A stretch of DNA of 64,000 nt from Glebionis coronaria (lineage: Eukaryota > Streptophyta > Magnoliopsida > Asterales > Asteraceae), in assembly GCA_025667525.1 (NCBI GenBank), contig CM046882.1:521446618-521510617 (forward strand), written 5' to 3'. The notes beneath the pieces are model-generated. The model was not told the DNA's origin, did not search any database, and was given only the letters and a program-made list of their open reading frames with translations. Position 1 is the first letter of the stretch; every line of letters begins with the position of its first letter. Shown here in pieces: positions 21,423 to 32,848 of this stretch. Both the position numbers and the translations under genes were made by a program.

Positions 21423-21654
21423 ACACCTGAAAATGCAAAAGAAAAAGAAACCAAACACAAAGGCAATATATATATACAATAAAGATAAAATCTTTTTGGA
21501 TTTTTGAATTTTTTACTTTTTATAGATTTTTATCAATTTTTAATTTTTATGATTTTTTTTTTGAATTTTTTATGCAACAAAAATAACGCTCACAAGTGAA
21601 CGGATCCAAAAAAGCAACGCGTCTCTCACAGAAAACCGTTAATCTTTACGAAAA
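21423..21654 (-). other. 5' leader of Athila-type element
   Basis: Short AT-rich leader between PBS and Gag start, with homopolymer T runs near 21490-21570. No other feature is seen. Confidence 0.6.
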
Positions 21655-21672
21655 GAGCCGGCAGCGGCGCCA
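21655..21672 (-). promoter_or_regulatory. Athila primer-binding site
   Basis: On the minus strand TGGCGCCGCTGCCGGCTC lies two bases after the LTR end. The start TGGCGCCG-TGCCGG is characteristic of the Athila lineage and confirms its orientation and family. Confidence 0.8.
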
Positions 21673-21674
21673 TT

Positions 21675-23561
21675 TGATACTAGGCTTTTACCTAGTTAGG
21701 AAAATTAGGTTCGTTGTGTTGGTCTCATCGAATTCTTAACGAATTGATTATTGGTTCAAAGTATGACTCTATTGTTTTTGGTGAAACAAATATTTTTGGT
21801 TGTTTTTTAAAATAAAAGTGCAAAGACTTAGATGTAAATGACTTTAAAGTAAATCTAAGTCTAATTAAAATAAAAGTGCAAGTAATTAAAAGCGTAACGA
21901 GAATTAAAAGGGACTAAAGTAAATGACGCAAACTTAAATCTATCTAAGGCAAACTTAAAACGCAACTAAAACTTAAACTAGGGTAAGACTAAAATAAATC
22001 TAAGGCAAGAAAACTTAAAGTGCGACTAATGAAAAAGGCGGGAAAAATAAAGCTTAAAATTAAAAATCAAGACAAAGACTAAAAAGAACCTGAATACAGC
22101 TCATTCGGAACAATCCTTCGTCCGGAACAATCACTCATCCGGAATGTCACCTTCGTTCGGAATGATTCTTCTTCGCTCGGAATATTACCAAAATCCTTGA
22201 TCCGGAACAAATTATTCTGAATATGTCACTTATCCAAAACAATCCTTTGTTCGGAACTTTTGCTGATTCAAAGCCCTTGGTTCGGAAGTTTCTGGTTAAC
22301 CCTTGGTTCAGAACTTTATTGGATCGGAAGTCCTTGATCCGGAACTTCTTGGTTCGGAACTTAGAATGTTCCGAATGAAGAACTTAGCCTTGCTGGTTTG
22401 GAACTTCAATCGGATCGGAATACTTCCGAATGAACAAGAAACCTTGATCTGGAACTTTCTGACTCGGAAGTTTCCTGGTTCGGAGCTTTCTGATTCGGAA
22501 GTTCTGGACTTGGGAACCTTGGTTCGGAAGTTTTCTGAATGAACAAAGAGTCGATCCGGAACTCCTTGATCCGGAACTTCTTGGTTCGGAATTCCTTGGT
22601 GTTGATCCGGAACTTACCTGGGAATCACAGTAACAGAAACGAACCGAAGAACAAGGAAATACAGTAACACACGAATCTAATCACAATTTAACCAAAATTA
22701 AACACAAGATTAAACCAAACTAATAACAAAACATCCAATAATCATAAACAAACTAACCAAAACAATAAAACTAACAAAACTAACCACGATAATCAAAACC
22801 CACTTTGATCAAAATAAGAACAAGAACATGAACATAAACATAAAAAGATTAAGAAAGGTAGATAGGAGATTAACAAGACAAAGTAAAGATTGACAAGAAT
22901 TAAATGAAAAACTTACTTGAAATTAAATGGTAATTAAGGTGCAAGACAAGTATTTAAATTTGACAAGTATTTAAATGACAAGGTAATTAAAGGTGGAAGA
23001 ACTAATTGTCACTATTAGCCAACAAAATGAAATGATTAACTTCCTAATCTATTTATAGGGGAGGATTAAGGAATGCTTAGGAAGCTTCCTCCCCTCTTTC
23101 CTTTTCTCTTAATTGCATCATTAGGCCCTTCCTTCTTAATCTCTTTGTTAATTTGCACCATTAGTCCTTAAGCCTTTAAATCTTCTTTAATCTTGGACTT
23201 TTATGACTTTTAGCTCGGGATTTCTTTGAACTCGTCTTTTAATTCTTCAATAAATTAGACTTGAGTTTTTCGGCTTTTGATAAACTTCCGTCTTTTGACT
23301 TATTCTTCGATAAATCTTCAGAATTGGTCTTGGAGTTCCGTTCTTTTTGCACTCTTGACTTCTTGACCTCGTCTTTCATCTTTTTCTTCAATAAAAGCCC
23401 GTAAATGCCCGTGTTTTCTCCACTTTTCACCTTTTCGTCCTAAATCACAACAAAAACACAAACCACGCATAATTCCGACTTAAAAGACTTAAAATACACG
23501 TTTTGGCTCGGTTATTATTGTAATTAAGTGGTAAAAGGGATGGGTGTTTACACACCTATCA
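21675..23561 (-). mobile_element. Athila-type 5' LTR
   Basis: TGATACTAGG to ACACCTATCA on the plus strand, 1887 bp, with canonical TG...CA ends and near-identity to the left LTR. It has a 26-bp segment near 22275-22300 missing from the other LTR. It lies beside the PBS, so it is the 5' LTR of the minus-strand element. Confidence 0.9.
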
Positions 23562-23822
23562 ACGCATATGGGTCGGTTTACCAAAACAAAATGACATGAC
23601 GAGGATGAACGCCTATGGTTCGGTTCATCAAAACAAAATGATTCAATTAAAAGCACATGCGACTAAATATGGCCAGTCCTATACCAACCATTACTTAGTC
23701 AAAATTCATGCAACAATGATACATGAAACAAATGCATGAAAACAAACTGTCAGTTCTAGGAAGACGATAGTGATTATCCACTAATCACAGGTCATGTTTT
23801 AGGGCCTACATGTCGAAACCTT
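23562..23822 (-). other. 5' leader of Tekay-type element
   Basis: This is the continuation of the gypsy element interrupted by the Athila insertion. It contains two related copies of GGTTCGGTTCATCAAAACAA-like sequence and no coding frame. Confidence 0.6.
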
Positions 23823-23835
23823 GGCTCTAATACCA
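23823..23835 (-). promoter_or_regulatory. Tekay primer-binding site (Met-tRNA type)
   Basis: On the minus strand TGGTATTAGAGCC differs in one base from the usual TGGTATCAGAGCC and lies four bases from the LTR end TGTTACA. Confidence 0.75.
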
Positions 23836-23839
23836 TAAT

Positions 23840-26814
23840 TGTAACACCCCATTTTGATAAATGGAATATCACATGATAATTATGGCGTGTCAGCAAAGCA
23901 TGAAAGGTAAATGTCCTAAAACATTAAATGACCATAAAAGGAAATACCGGAATCAAACATCAATAGTCCAACATAAGCTGACACACATGAATATAAGTAC
24001 TGAAATAGAAAAGGACTAAACAATGTCCAAAGAAATAAAGTAATGTAATGTATGAAAAATGCATAAGGTAATGAAGGCTAGATAACTTCCGTCCGTATGC
24101 ACATACTCTCAAGTCCTAGTTGCGTCCCTAAGTACCTGCCGTTTGGGAGCATAAAAGGGAAACGGTTGAGCATAACGCCCAGTGAACGGATATACAAGCA
24201 TAACATGAAACGACATAAGCATAATAAGACTAATAGTAGCGGAAATGTATAAGACCCAGATAACCTGGGACATGTTCATAAAACTTGTTTTATAGTTTGA
24301 AAAGACTTATGTTTTTATATGAAAACTGTATTAATTAGCCAATAGCTCATATAGGTTATGAGGTTCCACCATGCATGAATGCTTGGAGGGAATACCTCAT
24401 CACGCAATTAGAAGGGATGCCTCAAATTAATTAGTCTGGGTTTGAGGGATCAACTCCTTGTGAAGGATGCAAGGCACACACCACATTCACCATGAAAATC
24501 CTATAAAACATGTATCAGGATGCACCCATACGCCCCACATGATAATATAAATATAAGGCCAAAACTATAAAGGGACGCCACGAGCAATCACTCCGCCGTG
24601 GAGAAGTCATAATACCGGTGCCTCCAATGTTATGGTTATGGTACCTCCATAACTAGGTGACATGGTCATGCATGTATATGGCTTAGGCATTTAAAACTAA
24701 CATAAGCAGATCAAAACATATAAAACAAATACTTCGGGAACACAGTTGGATGCAAACATGGAATCCTAATAAGGAAAGAGAATGTCTATACTGAATGACT
24801 GAATATCCGTACCTTATGTCCAGTGAACGAGGAAAGATGAAAGGATGAAAAGTCCTACTCCGACCTCACTATTGCTACATAAATAAAGGACATGTATGAG
24901 TTGTCTGATTACTGAATATGTTACTGGTTCTTGTATGTTCTTAGCTTGTTTTGTATGTTCTTGTCTTATTTTACTGTTTTAAATGATATATTGTATTATT
25001 CATGTACTTCATGTCTTCTGATTATGTATTATCTTGTATTCTTTTATTATTATACTTGTAGTATAATAATAGGCAACTTTCTAAAAATAGAAAGTTTCCA
25101 AAAATAGAAAGTTTCCAAAAATAGAAAGTTTCCAAAAATAGAAAGTATCCAAATATAGAAGGTTTCCAAAAATAGATCAGTTTCGAAAAATAGAAAGTTT
25201 CTAAAAATAGTAAGTTTCCTTAAATAGAAAGTTTCCATAATTAGAAATAAGCTGGATTAATAAGCTAATAATATAAGCTAGTGATTATTAGGCATATACT
25301 ATAAGTCATGATAAATTATTAATGAAGTTTATTAAATAATACTATATATTAAAGTGATTATTAATTATTAATAAAGCGCATAGTTTAATAATTAATAATA
25401 TGTCATGATATATTAATAAACTTTACCTTATAACATTTAATTAAATTAGGACATGGTTAACTTTGTTAAGTCTAGAAAATACTTAGGTTAACATGTTTTA
25501 TTAATTTTAATTAATAAACCTAAGTCATGCATTATTAATTAATTATAAGTTCATGTATTAAATATTTAATTAATAAAACTATAGTCAAAAATTAAATGAC
25601 AAAATATACTGAGGCTAAATCATGTACTATTTATAAAAATAATATAACCTAAGTCATGTTTTAATTAAAATAATTATAAAGGCATGTTAATTAATTTAAT
25701 TAATCTTGAAAAAAAATAATAACTTCCAACCAATCCCGAGCCCGAATCCCAAGACAAAAACCAATACCCGAACACCAACCACCACTCACAGCCGCGGCTG
25801 GTGGCTGCGCAGCCAACGGCGGCAGCTACCGCTCCTGCTGCGCCATGGCTAGCCACTGCCAGAACAAGGGTTCCCACCGACTGCAGCCGGTGGTACCCCC
25901 TGCCCTCGCTGCGTTCCCCCTGCTTGAACAACTTAGCCACCGGCTTGAGCCGGTGGTTCTTGCTGCTCGACCAAAACACACGTCGAGCCCCTAGGGGGTC
26001 TCGGCTGTGGTAAAACGAGGGACACCGAGAGCCTTTGGCTCTCGGTTGGCTTCCGAACCACACAAACAAACCAAACGAACCCTTATTCTTGTTTTAATAA
26101 ATCCCATAACATGTTTATATTATTTTTTTAAAGATCAAATCATGTGTTCATAAATAAATTAAAAAGAAATAAAAGATCAAGGTTCTTGATATACCGTACA
26201 CGTGATTAAACAAGGATTAGGAACACGAACACAAACACAAACACGTAGGAATCCAAGATCAAAACCAAACCGAATCTCTCTTTCTCCTTGGGGGATGCCG
26301 CGGCTAAGAAGGACCAAAAGGGAGGCTAGGGGTTTAAGTTTTTGTAAAATTCTTGTATTATGTTTCATGTGTTTTTAGTTTTTACTATTTAGTTAAAATT
26401 CAAAGTGGGCTTGGGCCCCCTTTCTCTACCTTGTCCGCGGCTACCACAAAGCCCGAAGGCAACCCGTGCCCTTTTCTTAGTTAACGTATAACTCGTGTAC
26501 ACTCGTGTTTATTCTTTGTTAGTTCGTGCTAAAATGTTCGTTTTAGTTACACTTCGTGTAAGTCGTGCTCTAATAGTCATGTTATAATTATTATACGTAA
26601 TAAATATCGTGTTTATAGTTGTTCGTGATTATAATTATTATACTTAATAATTATCGTGTATTATTACATACTTAATAATTATCATGTATTACTACGTACG
26701 TAGTTTCTCGTAATTAATATCCGTGACACGTGTACATAACATAAATGGAAAATTTTAATTGGTTCGTAGGTTTACGTGATGTACAGTTCATGGTATTTAT
26801 ATGCGGGTTTTACA
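23840..26814 (-). mobile_element. Tekay-type 5' LTR, about 2975 bp
   Basis: This runs from plus-strand TGTAACACCCC beside the PBS to ATGCGGGTTTTACA. The right 520-550 bp match the 3' LTR remnant at 8785-9306 directly. Inside are a 17-bp tandem repeat (25074-25245) and a GC-rich block with strong palindromes (25790-26050). The frame at 25674-26069 is a by-product of this GC-rich block. Long LTRs are usual for Tekay/Del elements. Confidence 0.8.
25074..25245. repeat. 17-bp tandem repeat, about ten copies
   Basis: Unit close to AAAAATAGAAAGTTTCC, repeated with small changes inside the Tekay LTR. Confidence 0.85.
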
Positions 26815-27343
26815 GTGGAACCTCGTGACCTATATTGGCTATTTTCTAATTAATACAATTTTCATATAAACACATAAGTCTTTTCAAACTATAAAACCAG
26901 TTTTATGAACATGTCCCGGTTTATCTAGGACTTATACATTTCCGCTGCTATTAGTCTTATTATGCTTATGTCATTCATGTTATGCTTCTATATATGTTCC
27001 CTAGGCGTGATGCCCAGCCGTTTTCCTTTCATGTTCCCAAACGGCAGGTACTCAGGGACGCAACTAGGACTTGAGAGTATGTGCATACAGATGGAAGCTA
27101 TCTAGTCTTCATTACTTTATGTATTTTTCATACATTACATTACTTCATTTCATTGGAAATTGTTTAGTCCTTTTCCATTTCAGTACTTATATTCATGTGT
27201 GTGAGCTTATGTTGGACTATCGATGTTTGATTCCGGTATTTCCTTTTATGGTCATTTAATGTTTTAGGAAATTTATCTTGCATGCTTTGATGACACGCCA
27301 TAATTATCTTGTGATATTCCATTTATCAAAACGGGGTGTTATA
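26815..27343 (+). mobile_element. opposite-facing Tekay LTR fragment
   Basis: This is the reverse complement of 23840-24374 with scattered differences (for example GTGGAACCTC against GAGGTTCCAC), ending CAAAACGGGGTGTTATA where the other copy has GGGGTGTTACA. It is the 3' half-kilobase of a related LTR lying in plus orientation, adjoining the 5' LTR exactly at its TGTAAAACCC end. It probably represents the LTR into which the main element inserted, later truncated. Confidence 0.75.
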
Positions 27344-29635
27344 GTGGTTCCATTATCTGCTTGTATGGTTGTTTTTAAGGAGCTGGTGAAGGTGAAGGAG
27401 CAACAATCTGAGTTCTATCCCAACCCGAACCTCCCAAAGATATTGTTCTTACCTCAACCTCATAACCACAACTCTCAACCTATAGGAGGACAAGACACAA
27501 ATAGGTTTCTAGGTTTCCTTATCCCGATTCCTACTTTATCCACTATTACAGATGAGGCTATCTCCACTAGTGTGGATGATATAACTAGAAGGGCTACTCC
27601 TTCTGCTGCTAGCTTAGATGTAGAGCACGTCATGAATAACATAAGTAAGTCCCCTACCATGTCCAGTGAACCACCTACAAGGGTTACTTCCCTTGGAAGT
27701 GACGAGGACAGTGTGAAACTACATGAATTGATGGTTTTAGTAACAAAATTGACAAGTAGGGTCTCACAATTGGAGAAAGATAAAAACAGCTCAGGCTAAG
27801 GAGATTGCAAGTTTGAAATCTCAGATGAAGAAGCTTCTATAGGATAGACCTTCATCATCAAGAAGATTCAGGGTTTCACCATTTTCTAAGGACACCTTAA
27901 ATGATTTTGAATATCATGAAGCCCTTATCAATCAAGGGGATGAAAGAGTGCTAGATGATCAAGTTTACGAGGCTCGAATGATTGAAGGAGAGCTCTAGAT
28001 TGGTGAACAAGTCCTTGATGAAGTAGAATTGTAGGTTGCACAAGCTGTTTTATGATTGGAATCTATAAGGACTACTCAAGAAGTCAATACTAGTGGAGTT
28101 TTTAGATCCAATGAAGAATTAATTAAGAGTGCTAGACTTTTTAATACTTCTCAAGGAGTGTTTACCACTACTGAAGTTAATACTGATGGTTATGGAATTA
28201 ATACTAGTGGAGATAAGTTAATACTGCTGAGCCTGCTACAACAACACATGTGACTCAAAGCTTAGAGGAGACTCATAAATATGTTTCTCAGTATATGATA
28301 AGTCCAAGGGTTACTCAAGTTGTTACCGTGACTATTCTAGTTGCTAAGATCATTATTCCTACTTCAACAAGACCAACCAGTGTTGTTCTGCCAAGATCTG
28401 AGATCAGAGAACCAAATGTTTAAGGTTCTTCCAAAGGAAAAGGTCCAACAAAAGATCCTAAAAACAAAGGCAAAGAAAAGATGGTGGAAAATCCAAAGGA
28501 GAATAAGTGGAAGAGACCAAATTCTCCTACACTAATAAGAACTCAAGAAGCTATACAAATAGCTATTGTTGATGTTGAAAAGGATCTGGATGAAGAGGAA
28601 GCAAGAACAAAATTCCAGAAGTTAAAAAGAGGAGAGAAAATGGGCGGAATGAAGATTAAATGAGGAAGTTTCACAAAGAACAACTAAAATGTTTAAAGAA
28701 GAAAGGTCTAAATTATTCATGGAAACTTATGCAAGGCATAAGGAACAAAGATTATTGAGAATGAAAACTAATCAGGAGAGATCTTACCTGACGACTTATA
28801 TCAAGAACCAAAGTAACAAGACAATGGCTAAGCTGAAGAAGTATACTTATGAAGAAATCTATATCTTGGATACTTAGATTGCTAGGTCCATGGATAACTT
28901 TAAAAACATGAGAATTGAATATTAAGAAGAGGATGCTACAAGGAAAGTTAAACAAATTGCAAAGGAGCTTGTTAAAAAGTATTCCTAGAATTTGAAGACT
29001 GTTAAAACTAAGGAAAATCTATCTCAAGAAGATTTATAGGATCAAATGACTACTGTAGCAAGTGATTTGGTTCATGTTGAGCCATTGCTAGCTAAACATC
29101 AAATATTGGGATGTGAGATTTATCTTGAAGAAACTATTGAAGTCACAAGAGCTTATTGGAGAATCATCAAAGCTGTAATGAATAATGATGAAGAGGTGTA
29201 TCTTTTTTATGCTATGTTACCAAGATTTGACAAAATGGATTTAGAAATTGCTATGTGATCTAGTTTAAGCAAAGTTTACAACTAAAGAGCCTACTAATGA
29301 TAATCATAAACAATTATGGGTAGATTTTAAAATGATGTTTGAACCAAACACTACTGATGAGCTATGGAAGGATTAGAGAAAAGGATACCATAAACTTGGA
29401 TGCTGTTTGAATCATGTGGAGTTCATCATGTGTTTACAACTGAAAAAATGCAGATCTATATGTTAATAGAAACAGAATATCCTTTGGATGTTGGTGTGCT
29501 TGAACATATGATAACTAAAAGTTTAACTATGACTAATAAAGTCTCAGAGATAGATGTGGAGCTCATGCGAAGGATATTTGAACAATATAAAAGAGCTAAC
29601 AGAGAAAGAGGGCAGAGATACCCAAGATGAGGAGA
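27344..29635 (+). pseudogene. copia-associated 3' accessory ORF, decayed
   Basis: Plus-strand pieces encode a protein I recognise from the 3' end of Asteraceae copia polyproteins. The pieces are EPPTRVTSLGSDEDSVKLHE with LVTKLTSRVSQLEKDK (coiled coil), KGKEKMVENPKE, EERSKLFMETYARHKEQRLL, YLTTYIKNQSNKTMAKLKKY, a YWRIIKAVMNNDEEVYLFY segment and SEIDVELMRRIFEQYKRANR. At least eight in-frame stops or frame changes occur (for example near 27840, 28035, 28877 and 29038). Its function is unknown; it is acidic and helical, with no enzyme motif visible. It lies just before a polypurine tract (GAGAGGA) and an LTR, where accessory or envelope-like ORFs sit in some copia elements. Confidence 0.65.
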
Positions 29636-29735
29636 AGGAGTTGTAAGAAGTAGCTTTATGAAGTTTTGAAGAATCCTCAATATTTATTGAAGAGACTTGA
29701 TATTTGAAAGATAAATCATAAGTCTAGGAGAGGAT

Positions 29736-30379
29736 TGTTGGGAATAAAATTTTCAAGATATTAGTACTGGTAGCCAAAAGTTAATACTACTGAAGGTTAT
29801 AACTACCAGTACTAATATAGTTAGTGATTCTAGTGTTATATTAGTACAACTAATGAAGAATTAGTACTGCCCAAGAAGATAAAGATATATAGATCTTCTA
29901 AAAGACTAAAGACGAAGATTAGATTTTATATCTTTATTATTTAGAATGTCTTGTATGATAAGTTAGTCGAATTTTATTATGGTAAATTATGTACGATATT
30001 TTAGTTTATCTTAGGTAAAGATTGTATACTGACTAGGATTCCTTAGTCTATAAAAGGAGGTCCTATGTCGATATGTTAGACGTCTCTGCAAGTAATTTTG
30101 ATAGAAAGAATCGATCTTCAGTTAAGAATCGATTATAGCTTCAAGGCTGTAAACCATATTACTAGTCATGCGTACTCGTATTATTGTTCTAATAGTATTG
30201 AAGCTTTGTAGTGAAAATTATCATGTTTATTATTGTTTACTTTAAGTTCTTTTAAAAATCAAAGAGTAAATTCCGCACTCTTTGGTGTTCACAAGGCTTC
30301 TGAATAAGTTACTTAAGGTTTTAACCAAAGTAACTTAACCATACAAGCTAAGGAAGACGATATAGGTTTGAGATCAACA
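29736..30379 (+). mobile_element. copia LTR, 644 bp
   Basis: TGTTGGGAATAAAATT to GAGATCAACA with 5-bp TGTTG/CAACA termini. A TATA box (TCTATAAAAGG) lies near 30046. It follows the accessory ORF and so is the 3' LTR of that element. No matching 5' LTR is in the window. Confidence 0.7.
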
Positions 30380-30705
30380 ATCACCACCCTGATGTGCCTC
30401 ATCACTCTCATAATCTCCCTCATTACCAGCCAGATTCTCAATACCCTCCTCATTATCCCTTATATTTCCACCTTCAGTAACCTACTCATTATCCCCCTGC
30501 ATAGCCACCCTCAACACTCTGCTCATTAATCCCTACATTACTCCCTCAACACCCTACTCATTATCCTCTAAATTACCCCCTCGATATTGTGCTTATTATC
30601 AAAATTATTTTTCCACTCAATGCTTACCAGAAGTCTCTATTTTAGGTTTAATATCGGTATCTCCATCTAACTTAATAACTTTCTCATTATCATCTATCTC
30701 CTTAA
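30380..30705 (-). other. low-complexity degenerate repeat
   Basis: Degenerate copies of CTCATTATCC/CCTCATTA-type sequence every 20-40 bp. It may be a decayed repetitive coding tail of the PB1-like gene on the minus strand, but no frame is open. Confidence 0.4.
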
Positions 30706-31032
30706 TTACAACTCAATGTAAAATTTTATCACCTTATCCTTTGAAACATACTTAATCAAGTTCACAGTATCATCATCACTCCCCAAAGCTCTAAGACCCC
30801 AATCTAGATTTTTCTTAGGTATTTTGGAATGGTAAAACGTAATTTGCTTAGGATTACATATTGATATTTTCACAATGTTATAGAGCACTTCAACATAAAG
30901 TTGTTCACTATCTACCATATCTACAAACGTGACCTTACCATTAACGTACTTCATGTTAGGCATACTTGTGAATTTACCACCATAATGAACCTTCATTGCA
31001 AAAATGTTGGGAATACCAGATGTATAACACAC
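30706..31032 (-). pseudogene. PB1-like domain protein fragment
   Basis: 108 codons on the minus strand: AMKVHYGGKFTSMPNMKYVN, then GKVTFVDMVD, FYHSKIPKKNLDWGLRALGS and DDDTVNLIKYVSKDKVIKFY before the stop. It resembles the PB1-like N-terminal domain (--HHGGKF---P-R-Y--G, -FVD--D, L-FGLRALG-D-D-L-L--YV----I--Y) found in plant proteins often linked to Mutator-type transposases. Only this domain is present, so it is a fragment or a very short gene. A possible first exon lies upstream on the minus strand: ATG at 31131, MDYDHPSS, then a GTAATA donor near 31104; the acceptor is uncertain. No transposase follows. Confidence 0.6.
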
Positions 31033-32012
31033 AAAATTGCTTAATCAGTATCCGAAAAGTTACGTAAAAATATTCGAATGGAAAAAAAACAACTGATTTA
31101 TTACCATAGATGATGGATGATCATAATCCATAATATCACCAGGTCGAAAATGCCAACATTGTATTCCGCTAACAATTGATACGTATAAAACTTGTGGGAT
31201 GATTTTTACATGGATTTATAACTTTTGGGATTAGAGTTTATATGATATGGGGGTTTTAAAACTGTTCAATGAAAAGCAAAGTGAAGGACGAGTATATAAT
31301 ATGATCGGTTGGGGTGGGTAGGATTATAAGACTGTGTTTTGTTGTCTATTGAGGTGAAATGACAAAATAATCCTCATGTGCATGGCACGTGGGAGTATTA
31401 ACGGCCATATCCAAACGACGTGTGGACCCAGGGACCAACTTGCAGCGAAACTTGAAAATTGGAATGTCCAATGCACTTTCAAAAACTTAAAGACTCAATT
31501 TGTAATTTTGCCAAACCACACGAATCAAAAATACAATTTACTCTATATTAATTTTCTTGAGGGAAACTACAGTTAAAATTACATTATAACTAAAGATAAA
31601 CTCCCTCCAATTTTAACCCTATATAAATAAGATTGCACAACATATTAGACATATGTAACAAATTAGTTAAGTTTATTCGGAAAAATGAAAAATATTGTTG
31701 AATGGATGAAACAGATAAAACATATCAAACCACATTTTACTCGTATGTATATCCATTGGATATATCGCTCATGTGTCTTGTCGGGTTTAACTAAAATAGT
31801 CTATCAAAATAAAAAAATTAATGAATTTTTTTCTTGTGGTTTTGACTCGTGTCAAGTTTGGTTCCTTGAAAACTAACTCCGTTAGATTGATAGTTAACTG
31901 TTGTTTTGGATGCTCGAAATGACATAATACCCTCATACGTGTTTCATATATAGTCCTTTTGGTTTCAAAAAAAATTATTTTTAATATATACATATATATT
32001 GTTTTCTTTCTT
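31033..32012. other. intergenic, possible Mutator-type terminal region
   Basis: No gene seen apart from the possible short first exon of the PB1-like fragment. The part at about 31790-31960 has a diverged inverted relative at about 41645-41800 (GACTCGTGTCAAGTTTGGTT against GACCCGTATCAAGTTTTGTA), so it is dispersed repeat sequence. Confidence 0.4.
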
Positions 32013-32017
32013 ACTTT

Positions 32018-32848
32018 TGTTGGGTTGTGCGTATGTCATAGTTAGTATTTTATACGGTCGGGAGTACGTGGGTCTAAGGGGTCACACACTTATACATCGA
32101 GAGCATCTTTTATTAAGATATATATTATATAAAAGGTTATATTTATTGTATATACTTAATTTGATAAAAATTAATACTTAACGGTATTAATTAGTAAGAT
32201 AAAAAATTTAACGAGGTTATTAAAAGGCTTAAGACTTTAAGGTCATTAATGTAATTACTTAATTGAGTATTTTAGAAAGTAAAAAAGTCAATACCAAAGG
32301 TGTTAAGGGGGAGGTCGAACATAGCAAAAAGGAAGGGAGAGGATATTTTTCTAGAAAGATTTTGCTTGGTTGGGACGATTAAGATCACTTTGTGATAAGT
32401 TAAAAAATCAAACAAAAGGATTCAGATCACTATAAACAAAGGCTTTAAGATCACTTTGTGATAAGTTGAAAAATCAAATATCTCCTCTCTTTGTCTCTCT
32501 TTGGTCGTCATATATCACACACCAAACCAAGGGTTTTTTGATCTCTTGGTTTATTAAGTGTTCTCTTGTTCAAGATCTAGCAATCAAATATGATCAATTG
32601 AAGTGTCGTATGGACTATATTAGAGAAGATCTACTTCGATCTTTTGGGTTTTATTAGTGAATCAGTTTGGTTGATTAGAGAGGTTTTCTTCGTTGGTGAT
32701 TAAAGGTTCTTTTTCGCCATTATTGCAAGAAAAGATATGCAATTCTAATCCTTATGTTAATTATTTTATGTACATATGTGATATACTTGTTCTATTGTAT
32801 TTTACTCTTGATTCATGTATATATGATACATTAGGTTGTTAAATTTCA
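32018..32848 (+). repeat. left LTR of old element
   Basis: Begins TGTTGGGTTGTGCGTATG and ends GTTAAATTTCA. Homologous along its length to the right LTR, except for the roughly 400-bp extra segment found only there. Confidence 0.75.

Noticed and set aside
25674..26069. 131-codon minus-strand frame as a gene
   Set aside because: It covers a GC-rich palindromic block inside the Tekay LTR and has no recognisable motif.
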